DNA from: Albula goreensis
Taxonomy: Eukaryota; Chordata; Actinopteri; Albuliformes; Albulidae
Assembly (NCBI GenBank): GCA_022829145.1
Contig: CM040763.1
Coordinates: 8,007,641-8,071,640 of the forward strand
Length of the DNA stretch: 64,000 bases
Reading direction: 5' to 3'
The position numbers were made by a program, and so were the translations under genes. Shown here one piece after another: positions 44,725 to 58,500 of this stretch (positions are counted from its first letter, which is position 1; each line of letters opens with the position of its first letter). The notes beneath the pieces are model-generated. The model saw only the letters and a list, made by a program, of their open reading frames with translations. It had not been told where the DNA came from and did not search any database.

Positions 44725-45891
44725 AACACAACCTCACATATTCAAAATCACACAAGGCTGGTAATGACGATGAGTGGATATGACTAATTCAAAAAACTAA
44801 AACAGCAGCGTAAATATATACCGAGCACAGAAATCACAGGGAAAGGACAGACAAATAAATAATTAAAGGGACACAATAAAAAATATACAAGCAGATACAC
44901 ATGAAAATGAAAGTGGACAGGCAGGCGGATTGACAGACAACGGCATCACAGACAGATAATTTGAAAGGAAAAAAGTGAAGGTGGGAAAAAGAGCCTGCCA
45001 GCAAGGAATACTACCTGACACAAACAAAGTGGGAATTGCCACATCAGCACTGGGAAAAAGTTAAGTGACAGAACCAACAGCACTGGACCACTGATACATT
45101 GCACAAATGGAGCAGAGTTCTGTACAGGGCTGATTCAAACAGAAGCAAGCAGACAAAGACTTAATGGAAACCTTGGTTAAAATATCACCATATGAAAAAA
45201 GGATTATCTGGTCCCCAGCTAATGGTGAGTGAAAAGCTTTGGTTTCTTTGGTTTAAATGTCTGAATAATAGCATATATATATAACATATATAATATGTTA
45301 TATAATTTATATAATATATAAACATGTTATTTTACTGTTTCAAAAACACACACACACATACACAACATGCACATGTGTAATGTAATATAACTATATTTTT
45401 AGCGTTGATATGTTTTGTTAAAGTTCACATTTTCCATTAAAGAATGATAGAATATATAGCAATGCTTATTTAGATCATCAGCTGTATGGTATAATGAGCT
45501 GGCACTGGTACTTTATGATGTAATTATAATGCTTAACAAACTTAGAAATGTACACTCACAATTGTTAAATAACATGTAGTCATGTGCACATGTATTAAAA
45601 TATACTGAAGATTTGGACAGAAACAGATGTAAATGTGATATGTGTGTTAATCAGATATGAATTTATGTATATAATTATCATATCAATAGTGTAAAGCACT
45701 AAAACAAGCACGATTTTATTGATGATATAGTTTATTGGTTAAGTTTATCAATCTAAATTAATTTTAATTCCTGTAAAATGAAATAAAATGAAACATTCAT
45801 GTACACGGATAGTAAAAGTAAATATGTATTTATTAGATTATTCAATATATTAATAATCCAAACTCTTATTTTGTGAAAGACTGAGACAGAA

Positions 45892-45931
45892 ATGGAACTC
45901 CAAGCTCTATCTGGACTGAAACTAATTTTGG
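45892..45931 (+). CDS. candidate alternative first coding exon of the mucin (signal peptide)
   Basis: ATG at 45892 reads MELQALSGLKLIL and ends in phase 1 before GTATGT. Splicing to an AG at 46588-46589 joins exactly in frame. It would give MELQALSGLKLILGGLFLF as a longer, classical signal peptide. The acceptor has a poor pyrimidine tract, while a stronger acceptor at 46518 would leave this exon as an untranslated leader with the start at 46580. Confidence 0.4.
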
Positions 45932-46579
45932 GTATGTTAGAATTTTTTTTCAGTTACACTGTACATCTTTTAACTCTCTACATACCTAAAGAACACATGC
46001 AACATTACTTGAAAGAGTTTTGAAAAGTTCTTTTGTTGAATTATGTGAACTGAAGTCTGATTGTACATTTGATCAAATGTTTAGCCTGAGATAACATGTC
46101 TTTGAGCTGTTGCACGTAACGCTCTGTCTGACAAGATCTGTTTGAAAACAGGGAGACGAGTGACTCATAGGCCCTTATTATGGGATTTCATCAACAAGTT
46201 AGAATGTGGCTGACTGTTAATAAATATATCACTATCTCTACCAATACATTTCAATCGTTATTTTAGGTAAAGATGTTTTGGTTTCATGATGCCATTCTTC
46301 CAAATATTTGACTCCCAAACAAAAGCATATCTATATACATGTATGTCATATCTATGTTCTTGGAATCCAGACCCTGATCACACTTTAATAATATGAGTAT
46401 TGATGAAAAATATTAATAAAAAAATCAGCCATTATAATTATAGTGAATACAAAATAAATGAACATAATCTCTTAATCTTGATATACCATTATAATAATAT
46501 AATCATTATGTTTTTCAGATTATTTTCTTTCCACAAGCTTATCCATTTCAAGAAAAACACATGAATAAAAAATAAGAAA

Positions 46580-49500
46580 ATGATTGCAGGACTGTTCTTA
46601 TTCATATTTTTACCACACCATGTTACATCAATGACAAATGACATATCAACAACACCTGGAGATATGACCATGCATACATCTATAACTACTTCACCTTTTG
46701 GAACTCGAAGTCACACTGCAATCAATAGTATTGGCAACACTGTAACTTCAATTTCAGCAGCAACAACTAAAGATACCAGTTCAACACTAACTTCCATAAA
46801 TGTGAATGAAACTCCAGCCATAAAAAATTATACCATAAATACAGTAAATACAGTGACAGCCACAACAGAAAATCCCAGTACAATTGTTACATCTGAAACG
46901 GAATCCCCAAATTCAACCCCAAATGGTGTCCCCATGACAACTGTAAATCCTTCCACAAAGACGACGGAAAATCTGGCCACAAGAGAAAGTATAAAAACTA
47001 CAACTGCAGTTCCAGTGACACCCACAACAGATATTCCTGGTTTGAGTGTAACTGAAACCTCAGTAACAACTGAAGATACTGGCACGAAATTTACTTCTTC
47101 AGTTGAAACTGAAAGTGACGAAATAACTGCATCTACAGAAAATCCCAGTACAATAGATACATCAACACCTGAAACAGAATCTCCTACTTCAACTCCAACT
47201 GGTGTCCCCATGACAACTGTAAATCCTTCCACAAAGACGATGGAAAATCTGGCCACAAGAGAAAGTATAAAAACTACAACTGCAGTTTCAATGACACCCA
47301 CAACAGATGTTCTTGGTTCAGGTGTAACTGAAACCCCGGCAACAACTGAAGATACTGGTGCAACCCTGACTTTTTCAGCTGTGACTGAAACTGACGAAAT
47401 AACTGCATCTACAGAAAATCCCAGTACAATAGTTACATCAACACCTGAAACAGAATCTCCAAATTCAACCCCAACTGCTGTCCCCATGACAACTGTAAAT
47501 CCTTCCACAAAAACGACGGAAATTCTAGCCACAAGAGAAAGTATAAAAACTACAACTGCAGTTCCAGTGACAGCCACAACAGATATTCCTGGTTTGAGTG
47601 TAACTGAAACCTCAGTAACAACTGAAGATACTGGCACGACATTGACTTCTTCAGTTGAAACTGAAACTGATGAAATAACTGCATCTACAGAAAATCCCAG
47701 TACAATAGTTACATCAACACCTGAAACAGAATCTCCAACTTCAACCCCAACTGGTGTCCCCATGACAACTGTAAATCCTTCAACCAAAATGATGGAAACT
47801 CTGGCCACAAGAGAAAGTATAAAAACAACAACTGCAGTTTCAATGACACCCACAACAGATGCTCTTGGTTCGGGTGTAACTGAAACCCCGGCAACAACTG
47901 AAGATACTGGTGCAACCCTGACTTTTTCAGCTGTGACTGAAACTGACGAAATAACTGCATCTACAGAAAATCCCAGTACAATAGTTACATCAACACCTGA
48001 AACAGAATCTCCAAATTCAACCCCAACTGCTGTCCCCATGACAACTGTAAATCCTTCCACAAAAACGATAACAGAAATTCTAGCCACAAGAGAAAGTATA
48101 AAAACTACAACTGAAATTTCAATGACAGCCACAACAGATGTTCTTGGTTTGAGTGTAACTGAAACCCCAGCAACAACTGAAGATACCGGTGCAACCCTGA
48201 CTTTTTCAGCTGTGACTGAAATTGACAAAATAACTGCATCTACAGAAAATCCCGGTAAAATAGTTACATCAACACCTGAAACAGAATCTCCAAATTCAAC
48301 CCCAACTGGTGTCCCCATGACAACTGTAAATCCTTCCACAAAAACGATGGAAATTCTAGCCACAAGAGAAAGTATAAAAACTACAACTGCAGTTTCAATA
48401 ACAGCCACAACAGATGCTCTTGGTTACATCAACACCTGGTGTAACTGAAACCCCGGCAACAACTGAAGATACTGGTGCAACCCTGACTTTTCAGCTGTGA
48501 CTGAAACTGACGAAATAACTGCATCTACAGAAAATCCCAGTACAATAGTTACATCAACACCTGAAACAGAATCTCCAAATTCAACCCCAACTGCTGTCCC
48601 CATGACAACTGTAAATCCTTCCACAAAAACGACGGAAATTCTAGCCACAAGAGAAAGTATAAAAACTACAACTGAAATTTCAATGACAGCCACAACAGAT
48701 GCTCTTGGTTCGAGTGTAACTGAAACCCCAGCAACAACTGAAGATACTGGTGCAACCCTGACTTTTTCAGCTGTGACTGAAATTGACAAAATAACTGCAT
48801 CTACAGAAAATCAAGAGAAAGTATACAATAGTTACATCAACACCTGAAACAGAATCTCCAAATTCAACCAGATGCTCTTGGTTAGGGTTAACAACTGAAA
48901 TAACTGTCCCCATGACAACTGTAAATCCTTCCACCAAAACGATGGAAAATCTGGCCACAAGAGAAAGTATAAAAACTACAACTGCAGTTTCAATGACAGC
49001 CACAACAGATGTTCTTGGTTCAAGTGTAACTGAAACCCTGGCAACAACTGAAGATACTGGTGCAACCCTGACTTTTCAGCTGTGACTGAAATTGAATCTG
49101 AAAATCCCAATACAGAAAATAGTTACATACACTGAAACAGAATCTCCAACAAGAAAATCCCAGACAACTATAAATCCTTCCACAATAGTGGCCACAAGAG
49201 AAAGTATCAGCTGTGAAAACACCTGAAACAGAATTTCCAAATTAAAAACTGAAACCCCAACAACTGAAGATACTGTGCAACCCTTTTTCATGAATTGAAT
49301 CTGTAAATAACCTTCAGAAAATCCCAGGACAAAGTCACTTCAACACCTGAAACAGAATTTCCAAATTCAACCCCAACTGGTGTCCCCATGACAACTGTAA
49401 ATCCTTCCACAAAGATGATGGAAACTCTGGCCACAAGAGAAAGTATAAAAACTACAACTGAAGTTTCAATGAGAGCAACAACAGATATTCCTGGTTTGAG

Positions 49501-52500
49501 TGTAACTGAAACCTCAGCAACAACTGAAGACACTGGTACGACACTGACTATTTCAGCTGTGACTGAAATTGACAAAATAACTGCATCTACAGAAATTCCC
49601 GGTACAATAGTTACATCAACACCTGAAACAGAATCTCCAAATTTCACATCAAAACCTGAAACAGAATCTCCAAATTCAACCCCAACTGGTGTCCCCATGA
49701 CAACTGTAAATCCTTCCACAAAGATGATGGAAACTCTGGCCACAAGAGAAAGTATAAAAACTACAACTGAAGTTTCAATGAGAGCAACAACAGATATTTC
49801 TGGTTTGAGTGTAACTGAAACCTCAGCAACAATTGAAGGTACTGGCACAACACTGACTTCTTCAGCTGTGACTGAAATTGACAAAATAACTTCATCTACA
49901 GAAAATCCCGGTACAATAGTTACATCAACACCTGGAAAAGAATCTCCTACTTCAACTCCAACTGGTGTCCCCATGACAACTGTAAATCCTTCCACAAAGA
50001 CGACGGAAACTCTGGCCACAAGACAAAGTATAAAAATTACACCTGCAGTTCCAGTGACAGCCACAACAGATGCTCTTGGTTCAAGTGTAACTGAAACCCC
50101 AGCAACAACTGAAGATACCGGTGCAACCCTGACTTTTTCAGCTGTGACTGAAACTGACGAAATAACTGCATCTACAGAAAATCCCAGTACAACAGTCACT
50201 TCAATACCTGAAACAGTATTTCCAAATTCAACCCCAACTGGTGTCCCCATGACAACTGTAAATCCTTCCACAAAGATGATGGAAACTCTGGCCACAAGAA
50301 AAAGTGTAAAAACTACAACTGCAGTTTCAATGACAGCCACAACAGATGTTCTTGGTTCACGTGCAACTGAAACCCCAGCAACAACTGAAGATACTGGTGC
50401 AATACTGACTTCTTCAGCTGCAATTGAATCTGACGAAATAACTTCATCTACAGAAAATCCTGGTACAATAGTTTCAATGACAGCCACAACAGATGTTCTT
50501 GGTTCAAGTGTAACTGAAACCTTAGCAACAACTGAAGATACTGTAAATCGTTCCACAATAACAATGGAAAATCCTGGAACAATAGAAAGTATCATAACTT
50601 CAAATCCAGCTCCCACAATTGCCAAAACTAGTACTATTACTGCGACTGCAACGCTACCCAAAATTTCAACCATAACAACAACACCTGAAGATTTCACTGC
50701 CATAGTGACTTCTATAACTGCTGCACTAGCTCCCACTGGTTCACTTGCATCAACACTCAAACCTGCAGTTTCTACCACCACATCCCCACTACCAGAACTG
50801 GCCATTTCCCTAGAGTTCCGCTTAGCGAGGAACTTTGAAGAGGATCTGAAGAATTCCTCTTCAGTGACCTACAAGGAACTCTCAAATAATTTAACCAAAG
50901 AGGTAGCTATTATTTTTTGTTTCTCATTTGGTGGCTCTGTACAATGTGCTTCATTTTTTATATTCTTTACTGTTGTACGGATATTATATATGAAGAACAG
51001 AAGTATATATATGAAGAACCATACTTTAAGTACAGTTTAGTCTGTACTTCATTTATTTGCTTCTTTTTTTCATCAAATGACCTCTTATCCAAGTGAGTGA
51101 CCTGTTCGCGTAAGATGTAAATGGCATTGGTTTAAACAAATGAGCATGTGAATCTTCCATAACTGATTTTTTTTTCTAACAAAAAAAACCTTAGCTGGAT
51201 AAGGTTTTCTCTGAGAAATATACGAAGACGTTCAAACGCACTAAGATCAACAGCTTCAGGTAGGAACTACACAGTATGACAAAAAATTTTGACCTAATCC
51301 AATATCCTTTATTATGTGAAGAATGTTTTGTTTACAAAAAAAAACTGAGCTATTAAATACATTTTGAGCTGTAATCCTGTGGTTAATTTCACACCACATT
51401 AAGAGTGAGAATCCTATAATATTGTTGAAGACATAAGACATGAAATACAAATATACAAATTCTCTTTCACTTTTAGGAAAGGATCGATTGTGGTTGATGC
51501 TACCCTGGTGTTCAATGATATCAGTGCTGTACCCAACGCCAGAGATGTAGAAGAGACCCTCATAGACGCTGTTTCTGCCAGCAGCTCTAGTTTCATCTCT
51601 GATATAGATAACTCCAGCATTGTTGCTACAAGTAAGAGAATTAAGGTTTCATACAAAATTAAAACTGTCATTAAATAACCTGCTGTTTGAATGGAATGTG
51701 TTGGATGGAAGCAGTTATTTTGTTAAATTCTAAAGGGCTGCCCTCTAATTGGTGATTGACAATGAAACAGTGCTTGTGTCATGATAACTAAGTAGGTGTT
51801 TTTGCTCTGGGTGAGACTGTCTGATTAAAGCCTAAATGCAAATGTGAAAAATAGTGAAGGTCCAGATGCCATATTAATTGAATGAGTCAGGTTTGTAGCC
51901 AGTTAACATGGAAGTTAATATCTTATATCCTTCTTTCTCTTTTACAGTCCCAAAACAAACTCCACTTTCGACAACAACAGCTCCGGCTATGCAACCTAAT
52001 AAAAGCACACTTACCTTACCACAAACCTTTCACACAATGAAACCAACCACTAAGTCAGTGGAAACAATGTCTACAGTACGTGCAGACACAATGTCTACAA
52101 ACCACATCCTGACACCTATAAAAGTGACAGTCACAGCATCACCAATTGGCAGTAACACAGCACTTTCAGTAACTGCTACACATGATGCAACCAACACACC
52201 GACTGTCACACCTGCAGCAATCACAACAGTTACTGCATTTTCACAACCCAGCACAAACACACCAGAGACTAGGAGCAGAGCAACAGTTGCTTCAAATGCA
52301 CAAAGTGACAAAACCACAGAGCCTACAAGTATGACCGTATTTCCACAATTCAGCAGAACCCCAACACAGCCTATACAAAATACAGTGGTATCAACCACTG
52401 AAAATGATACAACTACAGGTCCCACGAGAATGAATACACTTACACGACCCAACTTTACCACAGCACAAACTACAAGTTTTCCGATCACGATAGTTACTGG

Positions 52501-55500
52501 GTTTACTCAAACCAACACTACCACAACTGAAACTGGAAACAGAGCAACGGTAACTTCAAATACACAAAGTGACACAACTACAGGATCAACAAGTACAACA
52601 CATTTTACTCAGAATATGACTAACTTCAGCACAGAAAATGACACAACCACAGGCCCCACCACAATGAATACAAGTACTCAACCCAACTTCAGCACAGAAC
52701 TGGCAACAGTTACTGCATTTACTCTGCTTGACACAAACACACCTGAAAATGGTGGCAGAGCAACAGTAACATCAAATATACAAAGCAACAAAACCACAGG
52801 GCCAACAACTATGGCTGTATCTTCAATTTTTAACTTTGGCTCAACACAAGCTACAGCAAGTACAGCTATTATCAGCACAGAAAAAGAAACAACTGTGCAG
52901 CCCACAAGAGCCAGTGCATCTACACAACCCAGCTTTCACACAAGTCAAACATCAAATGTAGGAATGATTTCTTCAAATTCAGTAAGTAGTAAAACTCCAC
53001 AGACTAGTGACCCAACAAGCTCCACCTCAGCTGAAGTAACCCTCGCTTTTTTAACACCCATTTCCACTACCACCATTCCGTTAATGCCAACGGGTGTTTC
53101 ACTTGCATCCACACCCAAACCTGCAGTTCCCACCACAAAATCCCCACCACCTGAACCGGCCATTTCCCTAGAGTTCCGCATAGTGAAGAAATTTGATGAG
53201 GATCTGAAGAATTCCTCTTCAGTGACCTACAAGGAACTCTCAAATACTTTAACAAAACAGGTAGCTATTACTTTTTATTTTTCATTTGGTGGATCTGTAC
53301 AATTTGCAAAATGTTTTACATTCTTTGCTATTATACCGATATTGTATATGAAGAACAGTGGCTGAGATCTTCAAATGCATTTTATTCTGGTTGCCCAAAT
53401 TTCTTCAAATGATTGCCCAGTCATCTGTTATCTTCAGATGAGAATGACCTCTTCTGATTCTAGTAAATGATAATACACACATTTCATATTTAATATTTTC
53501 AAACCTTCTTAGCTGGACATGGTTTATTCAGAGAAGTACGGGCCAAGGTTCAATCACACCAAGATAAACGGTTTCAGGTAGGTAATATCCAGAATGAATA
53601 AAAAATAAAATTTGACACGCTTGCTTCATAAAAAAATGTTTTATGCAAGGAAAATATCTGACATATATATATGTGTGTGTGTGTGAAATGCAAATTCTTT
53701 TTCACTTTTAGGAATGGTTCGATTGTGGTCGACACTACCCTGGTGTTCAATAATATCAGTTCTGTACCCAACACCAGTGATGTGGCAGAGACCCTCAAAG
53801 CAGCGGCTACCTCCAACAACACCTCTAATAATGCTACTTTAATCTCCCAAGTGACTTTATCCAGCATTGTTGCTACAAGTAAGACAGTTTTATTCATAAG
53901 TAAAATGTTGATATTTATGCTTTTGAAGTTGCTGGCAAGAAAGCTCCAAAAATATCTTGGTGTAAGGTCCAGTGACAATGCAGCATGTGACCAATTAAGA
54001 AATAAAACTATATGCTCTTCTTTTGCTTCCAAATGAAGAGATAGTCTGTTTCATTCATGTGTGGTACATGACCCATTATTGGTCACCATAATGAAATGCA
54101 CTCCATAATATTAATATTTCAGTTGGTGTGATATAACACCTTCACTCTCCTTAAAATCTGGTTCATACTGAAATGTCTGCATAGACAGAAATAGACATAT
54201 GATCAGTCTGTGTGAATTGCCCAGTGACACCATGAGGTCACCATGCTCTTCATGGGTGTCAACAGGTGGCTCTGTGGCGCAATGGATAGCGCATTGGACT
54301 TCTAGTCAGGCACTTGAGCTGTCATTCAAAGGTTGTGGGTTCGAGTCCCACCAGAGTCGCTCTTTTGGGGGCAGTTCAAGTCCTAACTAGTGAACTGCTG
54401 TTGTAGTCTTGTACTTCAACTGTATTGATTCAGTAAATAGATTGTGTTGTATGGAACTCATTGCATTGCATTCTTGTGAAAAGAAAAACTCACTGAATTG
54501 TTAAAAACTTATTGACAACTAAATACGGCTCCACCTTTGTGTCATGTTATGATATCTGGGTTTTGGTTGTTGCTTTGGGTAAGGGTGTCTGAGTAATTCC
54601 TAAAAGCAAATATGAAAAATAGTGGAGGGCAACTACCATGTTAATTGATAAGTTTGCAGCCACCTGAGTTGTGGTAAGCCAAAAAAGCAGCTCCATTTGA
54701 CTGGTTGGAAAGGGGGGTTAATGCAAATATATGAAAGTAACCAATTATGTAACATTGCTTTTATTTAATCTGTCTTTACTGACAAGGAAAGTCCCATTGA
54801 AGTGCATAGTCTCTTCACAGCAGCGGATTGTTCTGATTAAGATCTATGGGTCAAAAACTATTATTTCCTATGGGCATTTATGCATTAATGGATTCATGGA
54901 TAATCATTGACTCTTTGATACTGGTTTGTAATCCTTAGTTTATATTTCATTTAACATTTAATAAGTTAATCTCTTTTTTTACAGTCCCAAAACAAACTCC
55001 ACCAATGACAACAAGAACTCCGACTACACAACAAAGAAACACACTTACTTTACCACAAACCATTAACACAATGAAACCAACCACTATGTCTCTGGAGACA
55101 TTGACATTACACCCAGAAACCATGACTACAAACCACATCTTTACACCTCTAAAAACAACAAACACAGCATCACCAACCGGTAGTAACACACCACTTTCAG
55201 TAACCATCACACATGAAACAACCAACAGGCAGTCTGTCACACCTGCAGAAATCACAACAGGTACTGCATTTACGCAACCCAACACAAACACACCTGGTGT
55301 GTCTGCAGTGACAGAATCTGACACAAAGACAATGCAAACAATGAATTCCACCATTTCTAGCACAGGAAATCATACAACTGTACTCACAACTATGACTGTG
55401 ACCACACAACCAATCACTTTCACAACACTCAAAGTGAACTCTGCCACAGAGATCGCCACAACCATAATTAGACAGACAAACACCATCGCAGGACCCACAA

Positions 55501-58500
55501 CTAAGACTGCAGTCACACCGGTCAACACTGGCAGTACAGCTCAACAGCCCGGCACAATGTCAACTGCCCTCCCATCAGCTGAAGTTACCACTGCCGCTGC
55601 GAACGTAAAACTCAAAACCATTATGCTGCAGTTCAGTCTACAGGAGGAATTTACAAATGAACTCTTAGATCGACATTCAGACAAGTACTTGCAGCTAGAG
55701 AAGAACATAACTACAGAGGTATGTTATCAGCAGCGGTTACATTTTGAATATAGCTAACATTCCACTGTATGAATTGTAAAATACCATGAACCTTAGCATG
55801 TGAAAAGTGAAATATTAATCATGCAAAACAAAAATGATACATGCACAGTCCTACAATGCTTCAAATAGATTTATTTAATTATAGCATGACCACCCTCAAC
55901 AGTGTAAATTGTAAAACCTCTTGGTAGTGGAATAATTGTGCTCCAGAATTCTTTTTTTCCCTTTTTTTTCCATGTATAAGAATAATTTTTTTTTTCATAT
56001 ATAAGAATTATTGCGAGCATATGTTTTTTTTTATATAGAAGTCAATGTAAAAAACCATGTGTGCAAAATCTATTTTTTTCCAGTTTTGTAGTAATTGAAA
56101 TGTTTCAATTTTTTTTTTTTTTCAGTTGAACAAAATTTACTCTAAGGAATTCTCCAAATCATTTTTTGGATCGAGAATCAAAGGATTCAGGTATTAAAAT
56201 TACTGTTTTATCATGGCTTCTCCCTTTATAGATGTCTGCATTTAATCATATCCTGCAAGTCATAGAACAAGAACTATACCGACAGTAATACCCCTGTAAT
56301 AATCTTATAGCATGTTAAATATATGATGGTGAAGGTCATCTCATTATCATATGCTATCACCTTGTCATGAAGAAGGATTCATGGAATTTGACATATTTAA
56401 TGAAAGACTAAATATTTTAGTCACAGATGAATCATGTATGGCTGCTGTGCCTCATGCTGTCTTCATTCATTCCTGGTGAGTTTAGGCAAGTTTGATGTTT
56501 TTGGCTGAGCTCATGTGGAAGTCCAGCTGCATCTGCTAGGCCAAAGGTTTGATTTCTTTGTGTTTTATTTAGTCTCTCACCTTGTTTTTCTCCTCACACC
56601 AGAAATGGCTCGGTGATAACAGATCTGGATCTTCTGTTTAAAGAGGAGGAGAGCAAGGATGAGTTTGTCAGTGCTACGGAGGTCCTGAAGACCCTGCAGA
56701 CTGCTCTGTCTCCTGGCAACTCTTTTCTTTTGAACATCCTTCCGGAATCTATACAGGCCTTTGGTAGTTTTGTTCAAAGTCACATCCATCACCACCAGGC
56801 GGGATTTAGGAAATACTCCGATTTTAGACATGTTGTGTTTGCTAGTGTTTATCTCATTGCCATCTCCAAGCTTGTGCATTGTGAAGTTACATAAAGTTAG
56901 GCAAAGTTATCTATCATGATTGGTCAATAATAACAACTAATATTATAAGAGCAGAAATACTGCATTGTCGCAAGAAAAAACGACATTCAAGGAAAAGGCA
57001 ATTATCCCTTCATGTGGCATGCTAATTCAGATTATTTACATTCTTATAAAGTGGCAAAAAAGGCATACCATAACAGGCTAAGATCCATGATCGATTTAAA
57101 TGTTAATGCTCTGCCTCTATTTCAGGCTCATGTATTTGCATTGTGTGCAGTATCTTTATCCACCATTAAATCTTTCTGATCAGAGAGCTTATTCTATACT
57201 GTATATAAGTCTTTCCCAGAACAGAGACTTATACTGTTTTTACCTCGGCTGTTTACATTTTTTTGATCTACAAGTCTCATAAAATTGCATAATTACTGAT
57301 CTCTTGAAAGGGGATATGAAGTTGTGAAAAATAGCTTAGTCTAAAATCAGCTTCTAACTCTGACAAAGTGCATCTACTACCTATTGGATTCATATATAGA
57401 TCTAAATAACCCTGCCATTGTTGAATTTATCTCATGGAATTTTCTTGTGTGTCTCAGTCAGAGTTTGACTGGTCCCATTCTCTTACCTTTGCAGAGGAAA
57501 TCTCAGTGTCAGTAAATCTCTCCTTGGTTCTCTCATTCTCACATGCTCTCAATGACTCAAAGTCATCATATTACAGAGAGATTAGCACTGCGCTCCATCA
57601 GTGGGTAAGCATTTTGACTACTGTGAGTTTCCAGCTGCTGTGCCCTGCTTTTTCTCTTTAGCTTGATGACTTTGTAAGAGTTCAGTCTGAGAATTAGTAG
57701 ACTAGTCTCTGTCTCTCTCTCCCTCTGTCTACTGTTATCTTGAGATGTTTTAAAATATAATGTCTGTTACAGAAGTCACAGTGACATTACTGATGTCTTT
57801 ACTTTAGCTTGCAGCAGTGTTTTCTAAATTCTATGAGAAGAAGATCACGTCACCATCCGTGAAATTCAGGTACATCCGAAGTTGTATTCAGAGGCAGAAA
57901 CAAATTAAATGTGTGCTCCCCCATACAAAACGCTGGCATTGTATACTTTAAGCAATAAGTACATAATTTGATGTATGAGCCAAGGAACCTTTATTATTAT
58001 TGCATACAGTATGTTGATCATCTTTCTCCTCCTCAGAAACATAGATGGATGGGTAGCTGTGACAACGGAGTTTAAATTTATCGCAGAGAGGAAGATAGCA
58101 GATGATATGCTGACAGATGCTATTCTGAGTTCCCAGGGTCCCTTCCTCTACCTTAAGCACTTCCTAGTAGTTAACGGTCAGTATGAAGAACTAGCAGGTT
58201 TATATTCAATTTATTGAAATTAAGCTTCGTTAAAATAAATTGCACATACGTCTGGAAATATAAGTACAATCTTCTATCGCTGTAAGTGTTATCTTGTTTT
58301 CAATAAATACAGAACTGTGAAGTGCTGAAGGGCACAATCATATGACAAAGGACAGTTTGACGTAAATATCTGTGGTCCTGTAAACGGTCTCATTGCAGTG
58401 TGTGTTTCATCAGATTTTCAGGCTCCTGTAGATTCTTTCTCACTGTCTCTGAGGATCACCAGTCTGAGTTTCTCAGATGACCTGGCAAACCGCGGCTCAC

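Larger units (their letters stand above)
41291..45891. other. AT-rich intergenic region before the mucin gene
   Basis: No convincing gene exon was found. The stretch contains a possible transposon-derived fragment (43050-43702), a long CA microsatellite (44637-44723) and, at 45222, a good donor (AATG then GTGAGT) that could end an untranslated first exon of the mucin gene. Confidence 0.4.

Noticed and set aside
46828..48408. Open antisense frame of 526 codons opposite the mucin repeats (and another of 505 codons at 49288-50805)
   Set aside because: It mirrors the 276-bp repeat unit. The Thr/Ser/Pro codon composition leaves few stops in antisense, the predicted protein is Val/Ser repeats without any domain, and there are no gene signals.
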